NCBI RefSeq assembly: GCF_014534685.1
Contig: NZ_JACVVX010000001.1
Span: 1,290,451-1,354,450, forward strand
DNA from: Oryzicola mucosus
Lineage (GTDB): Bacteria; Pseudomonadota; Alphaproteobacteria; Rhizobiales; Rhizobiaceae
Direction of reading: 5' to 3'
DNA: 64,000 nt
The notes under the pieces are model-generated. The model was not told where the DNA came from, searched no databases, and worked only from the letters and a program-made list of their open reading frames with translations. The stretch's first letter is position 1. Every line of letters begins with the position of its first letter. The position numbers and the translations under genes were made by a program. Positions 45,340-55,666 of the stretch are shown piece by piece.

Positions 45340-46035
45340 TTATTCCTCGTCTTCGTCATCCGCGCGGGTCGACTTGAGCGCCGAAAGCTTGGCGAACACC
45401 TTGTCGGCGTCGAGTTCCTGGTCCTCGTCGTCCTGCTTTTCGGTATTGGGCACGAGACGCTCTGTCAGCGATGCCGGCAGCAGCGTATCGCCGGCGGCCG
45501 GGGCCTGCTCGCGACCGCGCGAGGCGCGCTGCACTTCGATGTCGAGATCGATCTGCGAGCACAGGCCGAGTGCGACGGGATCCATCGGCGCGAGGTTGGC
45601 GATGTTCCAATGGGTGCGGTTGCGGATCTGCTCGATCGTCGCCTTGGTGGTGCCGACGAGGCGCGAAACCTGCGCGTCCTTGAGTTCGGGATGGTTCTTG
45701 ACCAGCCAGAAAATAGCGTTTGGACGATCCTGGCGCTTGGACAGCGGGGTGTAGCGCGGACCCTTGCGCTTGGATTCCGGCACGCGAACCTTCGGCTCCG
45801 ACAGCTTCAGGCGGTGGTTGGGGTCTTTTTCGGCGCGCGCGATCTCGTCTCGGCTGAGCTGGCCGGTAATGACCGGGTCCATGCCCTTGATGCCCTGCGC
45901 GGACTCGCCGTCGGCAATCGCCTTCACTTCAAGCGGATGCAGGCCGCAGAACTGTGCGATCTGGTCGAAGGACAATGCAGTGCTGTCGACCAGCCATACT
46001 GCGGTCGCCTTGGGCATGAGAAGGGTGTTGGCCAT
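45340..46035 (-). CDS. trcR: DUF1013 cell-cycle regulator TrcR
   Basis: A 231-residue protein conserved in alphaproteobacteria and annotated as cell-cycle transcriptional regulator TrcR. It starts MANTLLMPKATAVWLVDSTALSFDQIAQFCGLHPLEVKAIADGE, with an HTH-like segment DAQVSRLVGTTKATIEQIRNRTHWN in the centre. The C-terminal tail is strongly acidic (DEDQELDAD, DDEDEE). The leader has a hairpin CCCGCGT-CCCTGC-ACGCGGG at about 46058-46077. The precise function is poorly known. Confidence 0.87.
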   Translation of the reverse strand: MANTLLMPKATAVWLVDSTALSFDQIAQFCGLHPLEVKAIADGESAQGIKGMDPVITGQLSRDEIARAEKDPNHRLKLSEPKVRVPESKRKGPRYTPLSKRQDRPNAIFWLVKNHPELKDAQVSRLVGTTKATIEQIRNRTHWNIANLAPMDPVALGLCSQIDLDIEVQRASRGREQAPAAGDTLLPASLTERLVPNTEKQDDEDQELDADKVFAKLSALKSTRADDEDEE

Positions 46036-46156
46036 TGGATAATATCCTCTCGTTCGCCCGCGTCCCTGCACGCGGGCGGTGGATCAAAACCACCAAATTG
46101 GGAAATCGGCCCGTATATAGACTCAAACCTTTCGCGGGGCAAGAAAAGTTCGGGCG

Positions 46157-46185
46157 CTGTCATGGAACAGTCATCGCCCCGTCAT
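46157..46185 (+). promoter_or_regulatory. Candidate Pho box upstream of the phytase-like gene
   Basis: Three direct half-sites with 11-base periodicity: CTGTCAT (46157), CAGTCAT (46168) and CCGTCAT (46179). PhoB dimers bind tandem CTGTCAT-type seven-base repeats separated by four-base A/T-rich spacers. The spacers here are GGAA and CGCC. The site is 65-93 bases before the start codon. Confidence 0.65.
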
Positions 46186-46249
46186 CGGCCTGAAATGAAG
46201 CGGGGACAAACGGGGCTGCACACCAATTCCGGTCTCGCAGGAGATTTTC

Positions 46250-48445
46250 ATGTCCCGTCGCCTTTTGCTGCTGACGGCCGCGCTTGCGGCCTCCGCTTCC
46301 ATTCCCGCCCACGCCGAGGGCGTGTTCAACCGTGTCGCGACCTTCCCGGTCGCCGCCAATCTTCCCGCGGATATCGACGCTGCCACGCCGACATCGTCCG
46401 AGATCATTGCCGCCACCGAAGACGGCAACATGCTGGTTTATTCCGACAGCCCGCTGGGCGCTGTCGGCTTCATCGATATCACGGACATCAAGGCGCCGAA
46501 GCCGGGCGGCATCGTCAAGTTCGACGGCGAGCCGACATCGGTGGCGGTGCTGGGCGGCAAGGTGTTCGCCGGCGTCAACACCTCGGAGAGCTACACCAAC
46601 CCGTCCGGCACGCTATCGATCATCGACATCGCTTCGAAAGCCGTCGAATCGTCCTGCGATCTGGGCGGCCAGCCGGATTCGGTTGCGATAAGCAAGGACG
46701 GCAAGTTCCTCGCCGTGGCCATCGAGAATGAGCGCGACGAAGAGCTGAATGACGGCGCGCTGCCGCAGCTTCCCGCCGGCAACCTCAAAATATTTTCCAT
46801 CGCCAACGGCACGGTCGATTGCGCAACAGCCAAGACGGTCGATCTGACCGGCCTCGCCGAAGTCGGCGCGGAAGACCCCGAGCCGGAATTCGTCGCCTTC
46901 AACGAGGCCGGCGAAATCGCCGTCACGCTGCAGGAAAACAACCATATCGCCATCGTCGATGCCGCGACCGGCACGGTCAAGGCGCATTTCTCCGCCGGCT
47001 CCGTCGCGCTCGAAGGCATCGACACCAAGAATGACGGCGCTCTGTCCTTCACGGGCAAGCAGGACGCGCTGCCGCGCGAGCCCGACACCGTCAAGTGGAT
47101 CGACAACGGCCGGCTGCTGATCGTCAATGAGGGCGATTACGAGGGCGGTACACGCGGCTTCACCATCTTCGACAAGACGGGCAAGGAGCTTTACGAATCC
47201 GGCGCCTCGCTCGAAATGAAGATCGCCGCAGCCGGCCATTATCCCGACAAGCGCAACAAGAAGGGCGTCGAGCTCGAAGGCGCCGAAGTCGGCCAGTTCG
47301 GCGACACCAAATACATCTTCGTTGCCAGCGAGCGCGGCTCGGTCGTGGGCGTTTACAAGGATACCGGCGGCGAACCGGAATTCGTCCAGCTGCTGCCCTC
47401 GGGCATCGGACCTGAAGGCGTTCTGGCGATCCCCTCGCGCAACCTGCTCGTCACCGCCAACGAGAGCGACCTTGTCGAAGACGGTGGCGTGCGCTCGCAT
47501 GTCATGCTGTTCGAACGCGGCGAGGGCACGCCGGCCTATCCCATGGTCGTCTCGGTCAATGACGACGCCGGCAAGCCTCTCGGCTGGGGTGCACTGTCGG
47601 GCCTGGTTGCCGATCCGCAGGTCGCCGGCAAGCTCTACGCGGTCTCCGACTCGTTCTATCGCGCGCAGCCGTCGATCTTCACCATCGACACCAGCAAGAC
47701 GCCGGCCGAGATCACGACCAAGCTCGTCGTCACGCGTGACGGCCAGCCCGCGCAGAAGCTCGACCTCGAAGGCATCTCATCCGACGGCGCGGACGGCTTC
47801 TGGCTCGCCTCCGAGGGCGATGCCGCCAAGCTGACGGCAAATGCGATCTACAAGGTCGATGCCAAGGGCGCGATCAAGCAGGAAATCCCGCTTCCGGCTG
47901 AACTCATCGGCAAGGACGGCCGCTTCGGCTTCGAAGGAATCGCGACGATGGGCGAAGGCGACGACCTGACATTGGTCATGGCCGTGCAGCGCGAATGGGC
48001 CGACGATCCGAAGGGCCAGGTCAAGCTGCTCGCCTACAAGCCGGCATCCAAGGAATGGTCCGCCGTGCGCTATCCGCTCGAAGCCGCCGGCGAAGGCTGG
48101 GTCGGACTGTCAGAGATCACCGCTTATGACGGCAAGCTCTACATCGTCGAGCGCGATAATCTGGTTGGCGACAAAGCCAAGCTCAAGGCGGTCTATGCCG
48201 TCTCGCTGGATGCCTTCAAGCCCGCGGCCCTGGGTGAGGAGTTGCCTTTGGTCGAAAAGACACTGGTGCGCGACCTGATCCCCGACCTCAAGGCGGCCAC
48301 CAACGGCTATGTCGTCGACAAGGTCGAAGGGTTCGCCATCGACAAGGACGGCAATGCCTTCACCGTCACCGACAATGACGGCGTGGACGGTTCCTCCGGC
48401 GAAACCCTGTTCCTGCGGCTTGGCAACATCTCCGCGATGAACTGA
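46250..48445 (+). CDS. Secreted esterase-like phytase-family protein
   Basis: A 731-residue exported protein. The signal peptide ends AHA near residue 23. Residues about 25-400 look like a beta-propeller ([23 protein letters not shown]-like strands, [23 protein letters not shown]). Residues about 430-715 match the esterase-like activity of phytase domain: [58 protein letters not shown] role in releasing phosphate from organic esters fits the family name and the Pho-box-like promoter, but no activity is proven for this family as a whole. AGGAG precedes the ATG. Confidence 0.82.
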   Translation: MSRRLLLLTAALAASASIPAHAEGVFNRVATFPVAANLPADIDAATPTSSEIIAATEDGNMLVYSDSPLGAVGFIDITDIKAPKPGGIVKFDGEPTSVAVLGGKVFAGVNTSESYTNPSGTLSIIDIASKAVESSCDLGGQPDSVAISKDGKFLAVAIENERDEELNDGALPQLPAGNLKIFSIANGTVDCATAKTVDLTGLAEVGAEDPEPEFVAFNEAGEIAVTLQENNHIAIVDAATGTVKAHFSAGSVALEGIDTKNDGALSFTGKQDALPREPDTVKWIDNGRLLIVNEGDYEGGTRGFTIFDKTGKELYESGASLEMKIAAAGHYPDKRNKKGVELEGAEVGQFGDTKYIFVASERGSVVGVYKDTGGEPEFVQLLPSGIGPEGVLAIPSRNLLVTANESDLVEDGGVRSHVMLFERGEGTPAYPMVVSVNDDAGKPLGWGALSGLVADPQVAGKLYAVSDSFYRAQPSIFTIDTSKTPAEITTKLVVTRDGQPAQKLDLEGISSDGADGFWLASEGDAAKLTANAIYKVDAKGAIKQEIPLPAELIGKDGRFGFEGIATMGEGDDLTLVMAVQREWADDPKGQVKLLAYKPASKEWSAVRYPLEAAGEGWVGLSEITAYDGKLYIVERDNLVGDKAKLKAVYAVSLDAFKPAALGEELPLVEKTLVRDLIPDLKAATNGYVVDKVEGFAIDKDGNAFTVTDNDGVDGSSGETLFLRLGNISAMN

Positions 48446-48468
48446 GGCGTTCCGCCGCCATTTCTCGA

Positions 48469-48494
48469 CCGCGCCGCTCGCCGGCGCGGTTTTT
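48469..48494 (+). terminator. Intrinsic terminator of the phytase-like gene
   Basis: CCGCGCCG-CTCGC-CGGCGCGG followed by five T. Confidence 0.85.
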
Positions 48495-48608
48495 CTTTGC
48501 CATCACGAGAGGAGAATCGATTTAAGGCACCCCTGCCATGGCTGGATTCTTTGGGGCTGCGCGGGTAAGAAGCGGCGGACATCAGCCCAAGCTCCCAGGG
48601 AGAAGTAC

Positions 48609-49619
48609 ATGACCGTCAGAGTTGCCATCAATGGTTTTGGCCGTATCGGCCGCAACATCGTGCGTGCCATCTATGAGTCCGGCCGCAAGGACATCGAGGT
48701 CGTGGCCGTCAACGATCTCGGCCCTGTCGAGACCAATGCCCACCTGCTGCGCTTCGATTCCGTGCATGGCAAGTTCCCGCACGAAGTCACGGTCGACGGC
48801 GACTCCATCAGCATCGGCAACGAGAAGTTCAAGGTCACCGCGATCAAGGATCCGTCGCAGCTGCCGTGGAAAGAACTCGGCGTCGACATCGCGCTGGAGT
48901 GCACCGGCATCTTCACGTCACGCGACAAGGCCGCGGCGCACCTGACCGCCGGCGCCAAGCGCGTCATCGTCTCGGCTCCCGCCGATGGCGCCGATCTGAC
49001 CGTCGTGTACGGTGTGAACCACGACCAGTTGTCTAAGGATCACATCGTCATCTCGAATGCGTCCTGCACCACCAACTGCCTCGCGCCGCTGGCTGCCGTC
49101 CTGCATGAAACGGTCGGCATCGAAAAGGGAATGATGACCACCATCCATTCCTACACCGGCGACCAGCCGACGCTCGACACCATGCACAAGGATCTCTACC
49201 GCGCCCGCGCGGCGGCCCTGTCGCAGATCCCAACCTCGACGGGCGCCGCAAAGGCCATCGGTCTCGTCATCCCCGAACTCAAGGGCAAGCTCGACGGCAT
49301 TTCGATTCGCGTGCCGACCCCGAATGTGTCGGTCGTCGACTTCAAGTTCATCGCCAAGCGCTCGACCACCGTGGAAGAGATCAACAATGCGGTGATCGCG
49401 GCGTCGCAAGGCAAGCTCAAGGGCGTGCTCGCCGTGACCCATCATCCGAACGTCTCCATCGACTTCAACCACGATCCGCATTCCTCGACCCTGGCGCTCG
49501 ACCAGACCAAGGTGATGGACGGAAACTTTGTCTCGGTGCTGTCGTGGTACGACAATGAATGGGGCTTCTCCAACCGCATGTCCGACACGGCTGTCGCCTT
49601 TGGCAAGACCATCGCCTGA
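48609..49619 (+). CDS. gap: Glyceraldehyde-3-phosphate dehydrogenase
   Basis: Gap makes 1,3-bisphosphoglycerate with NAD. The 336-residue protein has [16 protein letters not shown] at 5-20, the catalytic Cys153 in [27 protein letters not shown]-like [19 protein letters not shown] and [17 protein letters not shown] precedes the ATG. It stands apart from pgk, fba and tkt, which are 12-18 kb away on the other strand. Confidence 0.97.
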   Translation: MTVRVAINGFGRIGRNIVRAIYESGRKDIEVVAVNDLGPVETNAHLLRFDSVHGKFPHEVTVDGDSISIGNEKFKVTAIKDPSQLPWKELGVDIALECTGIFTSRDKAAAHLTAGAKRVIVSAPADGADLTVVYGVNHDQLSKDHIVISNASCTTNCLAPLAAVLHETVGIEKGMMTTIHSYTGDQPTLDTMHKDLYRARAAALSQIPTSTGAAKAIGLVIPELKGKLDGISIRVPTPNVSVVDFKFIAKRSTTVEEINNAVIAASQGKLKGVLAVTHHPNVSIDFNHDPHSSTLALDQTKVMDGNFVSVLSWYDNEWGFSNRMSDTAVAFGKTIA

Positions 49620-49647
49620 TCGTTCGAAGGCCCAGAACTTCAGAAAG

Positions 49648-49672
49648 CGCCCGGCATCGTCCGGGCGTTTTT
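49648..49672 (+). terminator. Intrinsic terminator of gap
   Basis: CGCCCGG-CATCGT-CCGGGCG followed by five T, about 30 bases after the stop. Confidence 0.88.
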
Positions 49673-49867
49673 CGTTTACCGTGTGGCTTAAGCAGCCGGA
49701 AAGCATGACTCGATCTCGTCTGGGGAAAAAGGCTGAGAAAAGCCGGGATACCGGCAATTTGAATCTTATCTAACTGAATTGTCACAGCTTTTGTTTAGGA
49801 GTGTCGGCCTATCCATCACGAACAAGGGCGGATTTGAACCGCTCGACACGGAGCGGAGAGACTCATC

Positions 49868-50092
49868 ATGAAAGATCGGTTCGAACTGGTACTCGAGCCC
49901 ACCGATCTCTGGACGGTGTGGGATACGCAGACCGAGGAACCGGCCGTCTTCGGCGACCGCTCCCTGATCGCCCTTCTGGAATCGGAGGCGATCGCCGCCT
50001 GCGAAATCCTCAATGGCGTTCATCAGAAGCGGCAGGCCGCCCAGGCGGGCGACGCCAAGGAAAAGAAGACGGGCGGCGGCAGCGCCGCCTGA
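49868..50092 (+). CDS. Conserved-looking small protein of unknown function
   Basis: A 74-residue acidic protein: MKDRFELVLEPTDLWTVWDTQTEEPAVFGDR, then LIALLESEAIAACEILNGVHQK and a Lys/Gly/Ala tail. The compact beta-rich start and helix suggest a real fold. GGAGAGA is found ten bases upstream. I do not recognise a named family. It may be in one unit with the monooxygenase that follows after 116 bases. Confidence 0.6.
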   Translation: MKDRFELVLEPTDLWTVWDTQTEEPAVFGDRSLIALLESEAIAACEILNGVHQKRQAAQAGDAKEKKTGGGSAA

Positions 50093-50208
50093 CCGACGCG
50101 CTTTCGCTTGGGACAGCGTGACAGAGCGCTTCTCATCGATGCGAGGTTCCGATAGCCTTGAATGCCCGATGCCGTTTTGGCATCGGCAGGACAGCAGGAG
50201 GACGCCCC

Positions 50209-50574
50209 TTGGCCGAAATGACCATCATCGTCGACTATGATATCGTGGACGGCTCGGAAGAGGCATTCACCTCCCTCATAAAAGAGCATGCCGCCGCGAC
50301 GCTGCGCGAGGAACCCGGCTGTCTTCGCTTCGATGTGGTCAAGCCTTTGGACGACGAGGGTGCGCCTGTCGCCAACAAATTGATGCTGGTCGAGGTCTAT
50401 GCCGACGACGCGGCCGTCGCCGCCCACAAGCAGAATCCACGACTTCCCGGCGTGCGGGACGCCGCAAAACCGCTCCTGGTGTCGCAGCGCCTGGTGCTGA
50501 CCCGGTCGCTCAACGAGAAGATCGCCGAAGAAGGCATCCGTCCGGAAAACCTCAACGCCGCCAACGACGACTGA
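50209..50574 (+). CDS. ABM-domain putative quinol monooxygenase
   Basis: A 121-residue antibiotic-biosynthesis-monooxygenase-fold protein: MTIIVDYDIVDGSEEAFTSLIKEHAAATLREEPGCLRFDVV, LMLVEVYADDAAVAAHKQNPRLPGV. These dimeric ferredoxin-like proteins oxidise quinols or are stress proteins; the substrate is unknown. TTG at 50209 is taken as start because AGGAGG lies nine bases upstream, whereas ATG 50218 is 18 bases from it. Confidence 0.78.
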   Translation: MAEMTIIVDYDIVDGSEEAFTSLIKEHAAATLREEPGCLRFDVVKPLDDEGAPVANKLMLVEVYADDAAVAAHKQNPRLPGVRDAAKPLLVSQRLVLTRSLNEKIAEEGIRPENLNAANDD

Positions 50575-50820
50575 TTGTCGGCGCGGCATGGTGCTGCGGA
50601 ATATCCCAGCGCTTTCGGATCGATCCATGAAGGATTGGTTCTCAGTCGCATCTGAACATTTGGCCCGGCTTTGCGCGTTGTCGGGGCACACCTTGCAATT
50701 GTTCACCTTGGCCGGGCATTGCGTCCGCAGCCGATTACCGTTTGGCTGGAACGCTTTATCAGCGACCCGCTGATCTCTGGCGAAAGCGGGGGGTTGCGGT
50801 GTTATTGAGCCGACACGAAA

Positions 50821-50838
50821 CTGTCATGCAGCTGTAAT
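50821..50838 (+). promoter_or_regulatory. Pho box upstream of pstS
   Basis: CTGTCATGCAGCTGTAAT: two seven-base half-sites 11 bases apart, close to the CTGTCATAWAWCTGTCAT consensus, 73-90 bases before pstS. The rest of the 336-base spacer from 50575 shows nothing else recognisable. Confidence 0.82.
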
Positions 50839-50910
50839 AAACGGGGTCTATTGGCACTCACGGATGCCCAAGGACGGCGTCTTAGAGTTTCATCCGCAAG
50901 GAGCAGGCCC

Positions 50911-51936
50911 ATGAAAAAAGCACTTCTCACCGCGTCGGCAATCGCCTTCGCTCTCGCCGCTTCGGCAGGTTACGCCTCGGCACGCGACACCATCCAGATC
51001 GCCGGTTCCTCGACCGTGCTGCCTTTCGCCTCGATCGTCGCCGAAGAATTCGGCAATGCGTTCCCTGACTTCAAGGCTCCGGTCGTCGGCTCCGGCGGCA
51101 CCGGCGGCGGGCTCAAGCAGTTCTGCGAAGGCGTCGGCGAAAACACCATCGATATCGCCAACGCGTCGCGTTCGATCAAGAAGGAAGAGATCGCGACCTG
51201 CAACGCCAACGGCGTCAACAAGATCCTCGAAGTTCAGTTCGGCTTCGACGGCATCGTCTTCGCCACCAGCGCAAACCAGGGCGATTTCGCCCTTCAGCCG
51301 ATCCATGTCTTCAAGGCGGTCGCTGCCCAGGTTCCGGTCGACGGCAAGCTGGTTGCCAACCCCTACAAGCGCTGGAGCGAAATCGATCCGTCGCTGCCGG
51401 ATCAGGAAATCAACGTCGCCATTCCCGGCTCCAACCACGGCACCCGCGAAGTGTTCCAGGAGAAGGTGATTGCTCCTGGCTGCAAGGCCGCAGGTTTTCC
51501 CGAGATGGAAAAGGAAGCCATGGAGAAGATCTGCACGACTTTCCGCCAGGACGTCGTGGTTGAAATCGCCGGCGACTACACCGAGACGCTCGCTCGCCTG
51601 CAGGCCAATCCGGCCACGGTCGGCGTGTTCGGCCTTTCCTTCTACGACCAGAACAAGGACTCGCTGAAGGTCGCCACCGTTGCCGGCGTCACGCCTTCGC
51701 TGGAAACCGTTGCCTCGGGTGAATATCCGGTTTCGCGCCCGCTGTTCTTCTACGTCAAGGGTGAGCATGTCGGCACCATTCCGGGCCTCGCTGAGTACAC
51801 CGAGTTCTTCCTGTCCGATCAGATGGCCGGCCAGGGCGGTACGCTCGAAGGCGCTGGCCTGATCCCGTCCCCGGATGCGACACGCGCCGAGGTTCTGGAA
51901 GCGTTCAAGGCTGGCAAGGCTGTCGGCACCAACTAA
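50911..51936 (+). CDS. pstS: Phosphate ABC transporter substrate-binding protein PstS
   Basis: The periplasmic phosphate receptor of the high-affinity Pst system. The 341-residue precursor has a signal peptide ending ASA near residue 25, then IQIAGSSTVLPFASIVAEEF, PVVGSGGTGGGLKQFC, ANASRSIKKEE and PGSNHGTREVF, which together form the phosphate cleft. AAGGAGC lies before the ATG. It heads pstSCAB-phoU-phoB and has a Pho box upstream. Confidence 0.96.
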   Translation: MKKALLTASAIAFALAASAGYASARDTIQIAGSSTVLPFASIVAEEFGNAFPDFKAPVVGSGGTGGGLKQFCEGVGENTIDIANASRSIKKEEIATCNANGVNKILEVQFGFDGIVFATSANQGDFALQPIHVFKAVAAQVPVDGKLVANPYKRWSEIDPSLPDQEINVAIPGSNHGTREVFQEKVIAPGCKAAGFPEMEKEAMEKICTTFRQDVVVEIAGDYTETLARLQANPATVGVFGLSFYDQNKDSLKVATVAGVTPSLETVASGEYPVSRPLFFYVKGEHVGTIPGLAEYTEFFLSDQMAGQGGTLEGAGLIPSPDATRAEVLEAFKAGKAVGTN

Positions 51937-52013
51937 TGGTCTGATGGCGGGCGGCGCTTCGGCGCCGTCCGCTTTCGGCTGCTTATCGCCCGCATTGGCC
52001 CGGAGCGTTTGTC

Positions 52014-53387
52014 TTGAACAGTATCGTCATCATTCTCTTGCTGCTTGCTCTGCTGTCGGTCGGCTATCAGGTCGGCCTTTCGCGTGGCCGTACCGTGGCT
52101 GCCACCGCCCAGCGCACGATGCATTCGCGCCCGAACTACCACGGCCTGATGGTCGCGCTGTGGTGTCTCGTTCCGGCTGCCGTCGTCCTGCTCCTGTGGG
52201 CGGTCTTTTCCAATGGCCTGACCACCAACTATATCCTTTCCTTCATTCCATCCGATGTAGCGGGTGATCCCAATCTGCTGCGCGAAGCGATGCGCCGCAT
52301 CGAGCAGATCGCTGCCGGCTTCGGCGTGATCGGCGAGACGCAGGATTGGGAAGTTGCCGCGGGCGAGGGACTGCGCCAGTTCCGTTCGGTCAGCTTCTGG
52401 TCCGTGGTCGTGCTCGCCGCCGTGCTGGGAATCGCCGGGCTGCTTTTGATGAGCCGACGCATTGCGCCCCGGCTGCGCGCCCGCAACGAGTTCGAGGTCG
52501 CGATCCGCGTCCTGCTCATCTTCTGCTCGCTCATCGCGATCATGACGACGGTGGGCATCGTCGCCTCGCTGTTCTCCGAGGCGATGCGCTTCTTTGCCTT
52601 CGTCAGCCCTATCGACTTCTTCTTCGGCACCGTCTGGAACCCCGGTTTCACGACGTCGGGCGGAGCGGGAACCGGCGAATACGGCCTGCTGCCGCTGCTG
52701 TGGGGCACGATTATGATCAGCGCCATCGCCATGCTGGTGGCTATCCCTGTCGGCCTGATGTCGGCGATCTATCTCGCCGAATATGCATCGCCGCGCGTCC
52801 GCACAGTCGCCAAACCGATGATCGAAATCCTCGCCGGCATCCCATCCGTGATCTACGGCGTGTTCGCGCTGGTCACGCTGGGACCGTTGCTGAGCGATAT
52901 CGGCGCTCTGGTCGGCATCCAGATCCGCGCCACCAGCGCGCTGACGGCCGGTATCGCCATGGGGCTGATGATCGTGCCTTTCGTATCGTCGCTGTCCGAC
53001 GACATCATCACCCAGGTACCTCGCGCCATGCGCGACGGCTCGCTCGGCATCGGCGCCACCAAGTCGGAGACGATCCGCAAAGTGGTGCTGCCGGCCGCGC
53101 TTCCCGGCATTGTCGGCGCCTTCATGCTGGCGATTTCCAAGGCATTCGGCGAGACCATGATCGTGGTGCTTGCCGCCGGCAATGCCCCTATCCTGCGCTT
53201 CAACCCCTTCGACGCGGCATCGACCGTCACCGTTTCGATCGTCAACCAGCTGACCGGCGACACCAACTTCGCAAGCCCGCAGTCGCTGGTCGCCTTCGCA
53301 CTCGGTCTTACCCTGTTCGGGATGACCTTGATCCTCAACGTGATCGCGCTCTATGTTGTGCGCAAATATCGGGAGCAGTACGAGTAG
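52014..53387 (+). CDS. pstC: Phosphate ABC transporter permease PstC
   Basis: An inner-membrane subunit of the Pst transporter, 457 residues, longer than E. coli PstC because of extra N-terminal membrane segments (SIVIILLLLALLSVGYQVG and ALWCLVPAAVVLLLWAVF). The permease core has LPLLWGTIMISAIAMLVAIPVGLMSAIYLAEYA, and the EAA loop is represented by RAMRDGSLGIGATKSETIRKVVLPAALPGI. The start is TTG at 52014 with GGAG eight bases upstream. Confidence 0.94.
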   Translation: MNSIVIILLLLALLSVGYQVGLSRGRTVAATAQRTMHSRPNYHGLMVALWCLVPAAVVLLLWAVFSNGLTTNYILSFIPSDVAGDPNLLREAMRRIEQIAAGFGVIGETQDWEVAAGEGLRQFRSVSFWSVVVLAAVLGIAGLLLMSRRIAPRLRARNEFEVAIRVLLIFCSLIAIMTTVGIVASLFSEAMRFFAFVSPIDFFFGTVWNPGFTTSGGAGTGEYGLLPLLWGTIMISAIAMLVAIPVGLMSAIYLAEYASPRVRTVAKPMIEILAGIPSVIYGVFALVTLGPLLSDIGALVGIQIRATSALTAGIAMGLMIVPFVSSLSDDIITQVPRAMRDGSLGIGATKSETIRKVVLPAALPGIVGAFMLAISKAFGETMIVVLAAGNAPILRFNPFDAASTVTVSIVNQLTGDTNFASPQSLVAFALGLTLFGMTLILNVIALYVVRKYREQYE

Positions 53388-53389
53388 TC

Positions 53390-54763
53390 ATGGCCACCAC
53401 CGACACTCTGCGCCCGATGGGCCATTCAGAGCCAAAAGACGAGCGGCTGGCACGCATCCAGAAAAGCCTGCGCCGCCGCCGTTCCGCCGAAACCCGCTTC
53501 CGCATCTACGGCATGAGCGCCGTGGCCATCGCCTGCGGCTTCGTCCTCTTCCTGTTCGGCAGCATCATGCATGACGGCCTTCCGGCCTTCTGGCAGCCGG
53601 CGCTTCAGGTGAAGGTCACCTTCTCACCCGATGTGGTCAAGGTCGCGCCCAAGCCGGAACAAGCGCCGGGACAGTCGCCCGCCGAATTCCAGCGCGCCAG
53701 TCTCGACTGGCAGCGCGAGGTGACGATGGTCAACTGGAACCGCGTGATCCAGGACGCGGTCCAAGCCGCGGCCCCCGATGTCAAGCTGACTCCGCGCGAC
53801 GTCCAGGCCGTGGTGTCGCCCAACCAGCGCTTCAAGCTGCGCGACATGTTCGTCGAAAATCCAGGCCTGCTCGGCCAAACCGTCGACGTCTCGCTGCTCG
53901 CATCGGCCAATGCCGATGTCTGGCTCAAGGGCAACATCGACCATTCGCTCGGCGACGACCGCCAGCAGCTTTCGGGAGCCGCGCGGCAACTGATCGACCG
54001 TCTCTACGAAAACGGCACCATCAAGATGGTCTTTTCGACGGTGCTCTTCACCAATGCCGATTCCCGCGGTGCATCGGCGGAAGCTGGTCTGCTCGGCGCC
54101 TTCATCGGGTCGCTCTACATGATGATCATCGTCATTGTTCTGGCGGTGCCGATCGGTGTGGCGAGTGCGATCTATCTCGAAGAATACGCGCCGAAGAACA
54201 AGCTGACCGACCTGATCGAGGTCAACATCAACAACCTCGCCGCCGTGCCGTCCATCGTGTTCGGTCTGTTGGGCGCCGCCGTTTTCATCAACTACTTCCG
54301 CCTGCCGCTTTCGGCTCCCTTGGCGGGCGGCCTGGTGCTGACGCTGATGACGCTGCCGACCATCATCATCGCCACGCGCAATTCCCTCAAGGCGGTGTCG
54401 CCTTCGATCCGGCAGGCTGCGCTGGGGCTGGGCGCGTCCAAGACGCAGATGGTGTTCCACCACGTCCTGCCGATCACCTATCCCGGCATCATGACGGCCA
54501 CCATCATCGGCGTTGCCCAGGCTCTGGGCGAGACCGCGCCGCTGCTTCTGATCGGCATGAACGCCTTCGTTGCAACCGTGCCGACCACGCCGCTCGACCA
54601 GGCGACGGCGCTGCCGGTGCAGATCTTCCTTTGGGAAGGCAACGAGAACCGCAACTTTTTCGAGCCGCGCACGGCGGCGGCAATCATTATCCTGCTCGTC
54701 GTTATGCTCCTCCTGAATGCGGTGGCGATCTACCTTCGCTCCCGCTTCGAACGCCGGCAGTAG
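53390..54763 (+). CDS. pstA: Phosphate ABC transporter permease PstA
   Basis: The second permease, 457 residues, with a large loop after the first membrane segment (about residues 63-230) as seen in rhizobial PstA. The core has [31 protein letters not shown] and the EAA loop [31 protein letters not shown]. The ATG at 53390 lies two bases after the pstC stop. An in-frame extension upstream over pstC is only coincidental reading of another frame. Confidence 0.94.
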   Translation: MATTDTLRPMGHSEPKDERLARIQKSLRRRRSAETRFRIYGMSAVAIACGFVLFLFGSIMHDGLPAFWQPALQVKVTFSPDVVKVAPKPEQAPGQSPAEFQRASLDWQREVTMVNWNRVIQDAVQAAAPDVKLTPRDVQAVVSPNQRFKLRDMFVENPGLLGQTVDVSLLASANADVWLKGNIDHSLGDDRQQLSGAARQLIDRLYENGTIKMVFSTVLFTNADSRGASAEAGLLGAFIGSLYMMIIVIVLAVPIGVASAIYLEEYAPKNKLTDLIEVNINNLAAVPSIVFGLLGAAVFINYFRLPLSAPLAGGLVLTLMTLPTIIIATRNSLKAVSPSIRQAALGLGASKTQMVFHHVLPITYPGIMTATIIGVAQALGETAPLLLIGMNAFVATVPTTPLDQATALPVQIFLWEGNENRNFFEPRTAAAIIILLVVMLLLNAVAIYLRSRFERRQ

Positions 54764-54782
54764 AGTCACGGAGATGACCAAA

Positions 54783-55646
54783 ATGAACGTGATGACCCCA
54801 GCGGAAGCGGAAGCCGAAGTGGCCCGCACCGTCAAACAGCGCGATGGCGAGAAGTTCCAGACCATCCGCACCCCCGACGCGCAGCCGCGCCAGATCCGCG
54901 TCAAGGCGGAGGACGTGAACGTCTTCTATGGACAGAAGCAGGCGCTGTTCAACGTGTCGATCGACATACCGGAAAAGGCCGTGACCGCCTTCATCGGACC
55001 GTCGGGCTGCGGCAAGTCGACCTTCCTGCGCTGCATCAACCGCATGAACGACACCATTGACGGCGCGCGGGTCGACGGCCTGATCGCGCTCGACGGCGAG
55101 GACCTCTACGATCCCAAGCTCGACGTGGTCGAACTGCGCGCCCGCATCGGCATGGTGTTCCAGAAGCCGAACCCGTTTCCAAAGACGATCTTCGAGAACG
55201 TCGCCTACGGCCCGCGCATTCACGGTCTTGCACGCTCCAAGTCGGAGCTTGAGGAAATCGTCGTCACGAGCCTCAAGAAAGCCTCGCTCTTCGAAGAGGT
55301 GAAGGATCGCCTCTACGAAGTCGGCACCGGGCTTTCCGGCGGCCAGCAGCAGCGCCTCTGCATCGCGCGCGCCATTGCGGTTTCGCCCGAGGTGATCCTG
55401 ATGGACGAGCCTTGCTCGGCGCTCGATCCCATCGCCACCGCCAAGGTGGAGGAACTGATCGACGAGCTGCGCGAGAACTACACGATCGTCATCGTGACGC
55501 ACTCCATGCAGCAGGCCGCGCGCGTTTCCCAGCGCACCGCTTTCTTCCATCTCGGCGTTCTGGTCGAGGAAGGTCCGACGGACATGGTGTTCACCAGCCC
55601 GAAGGAAAAGCGCACCCAGGACTACATTACCGGCCGCTTCGGCTGA
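54783..55646 (+). CDS. pstB: Phosphate ABC transporter ATP-binding protein PstB
   Basis: The ATPase of the Pst system, 287 residues. Walker [11 protein letters not shown]-loop [19 protein letters not shown], signature [15 protein letters not shown] and Walker [14 protein letters not shown] are all present. A 25-residue charged N-terminal extension precedes the usual [12 protein letters not shown] start. ATG 54783 gives good spacing from GGAG; ATG 54774, three codons earlier, abuts it. Confidence 0.95.
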   Translation: MNVMTPAEAEAEVARTVKQRDGEKFQTIRTPDAQPRQIRVKAEDVNVFYGQKQALFNVSIDIPEKAVTAFIGPSGCGKSTFLRCINRMNDTIDGARVDGLIALDGEDLYDPKLDVVELRARIGMVFQKPNPFPKTIFENVAYGPRIHGLARSKSELEEIVVTSLKKASLFEEVKDRLYEVGTGLSGGQQQRLCIARAIAVSPEVILMDEPCSALDPIATAKVEELIDELRENYTIVIVTHSMQQAARVSQRTAFFHLGVLVEEGPTDMVFTSPKEKRTQDYITGRFG

Positions 55647-55666
55647 GCGGAGACGAGGACACTACC

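Noticed and set aside
52346..54763. A single 805-residue protein covering pstC and pstA
   Set aside because: The first part is an off-frame reading of pstC; the real PstA starts at ATG 53390, two bases after the pstC stop.
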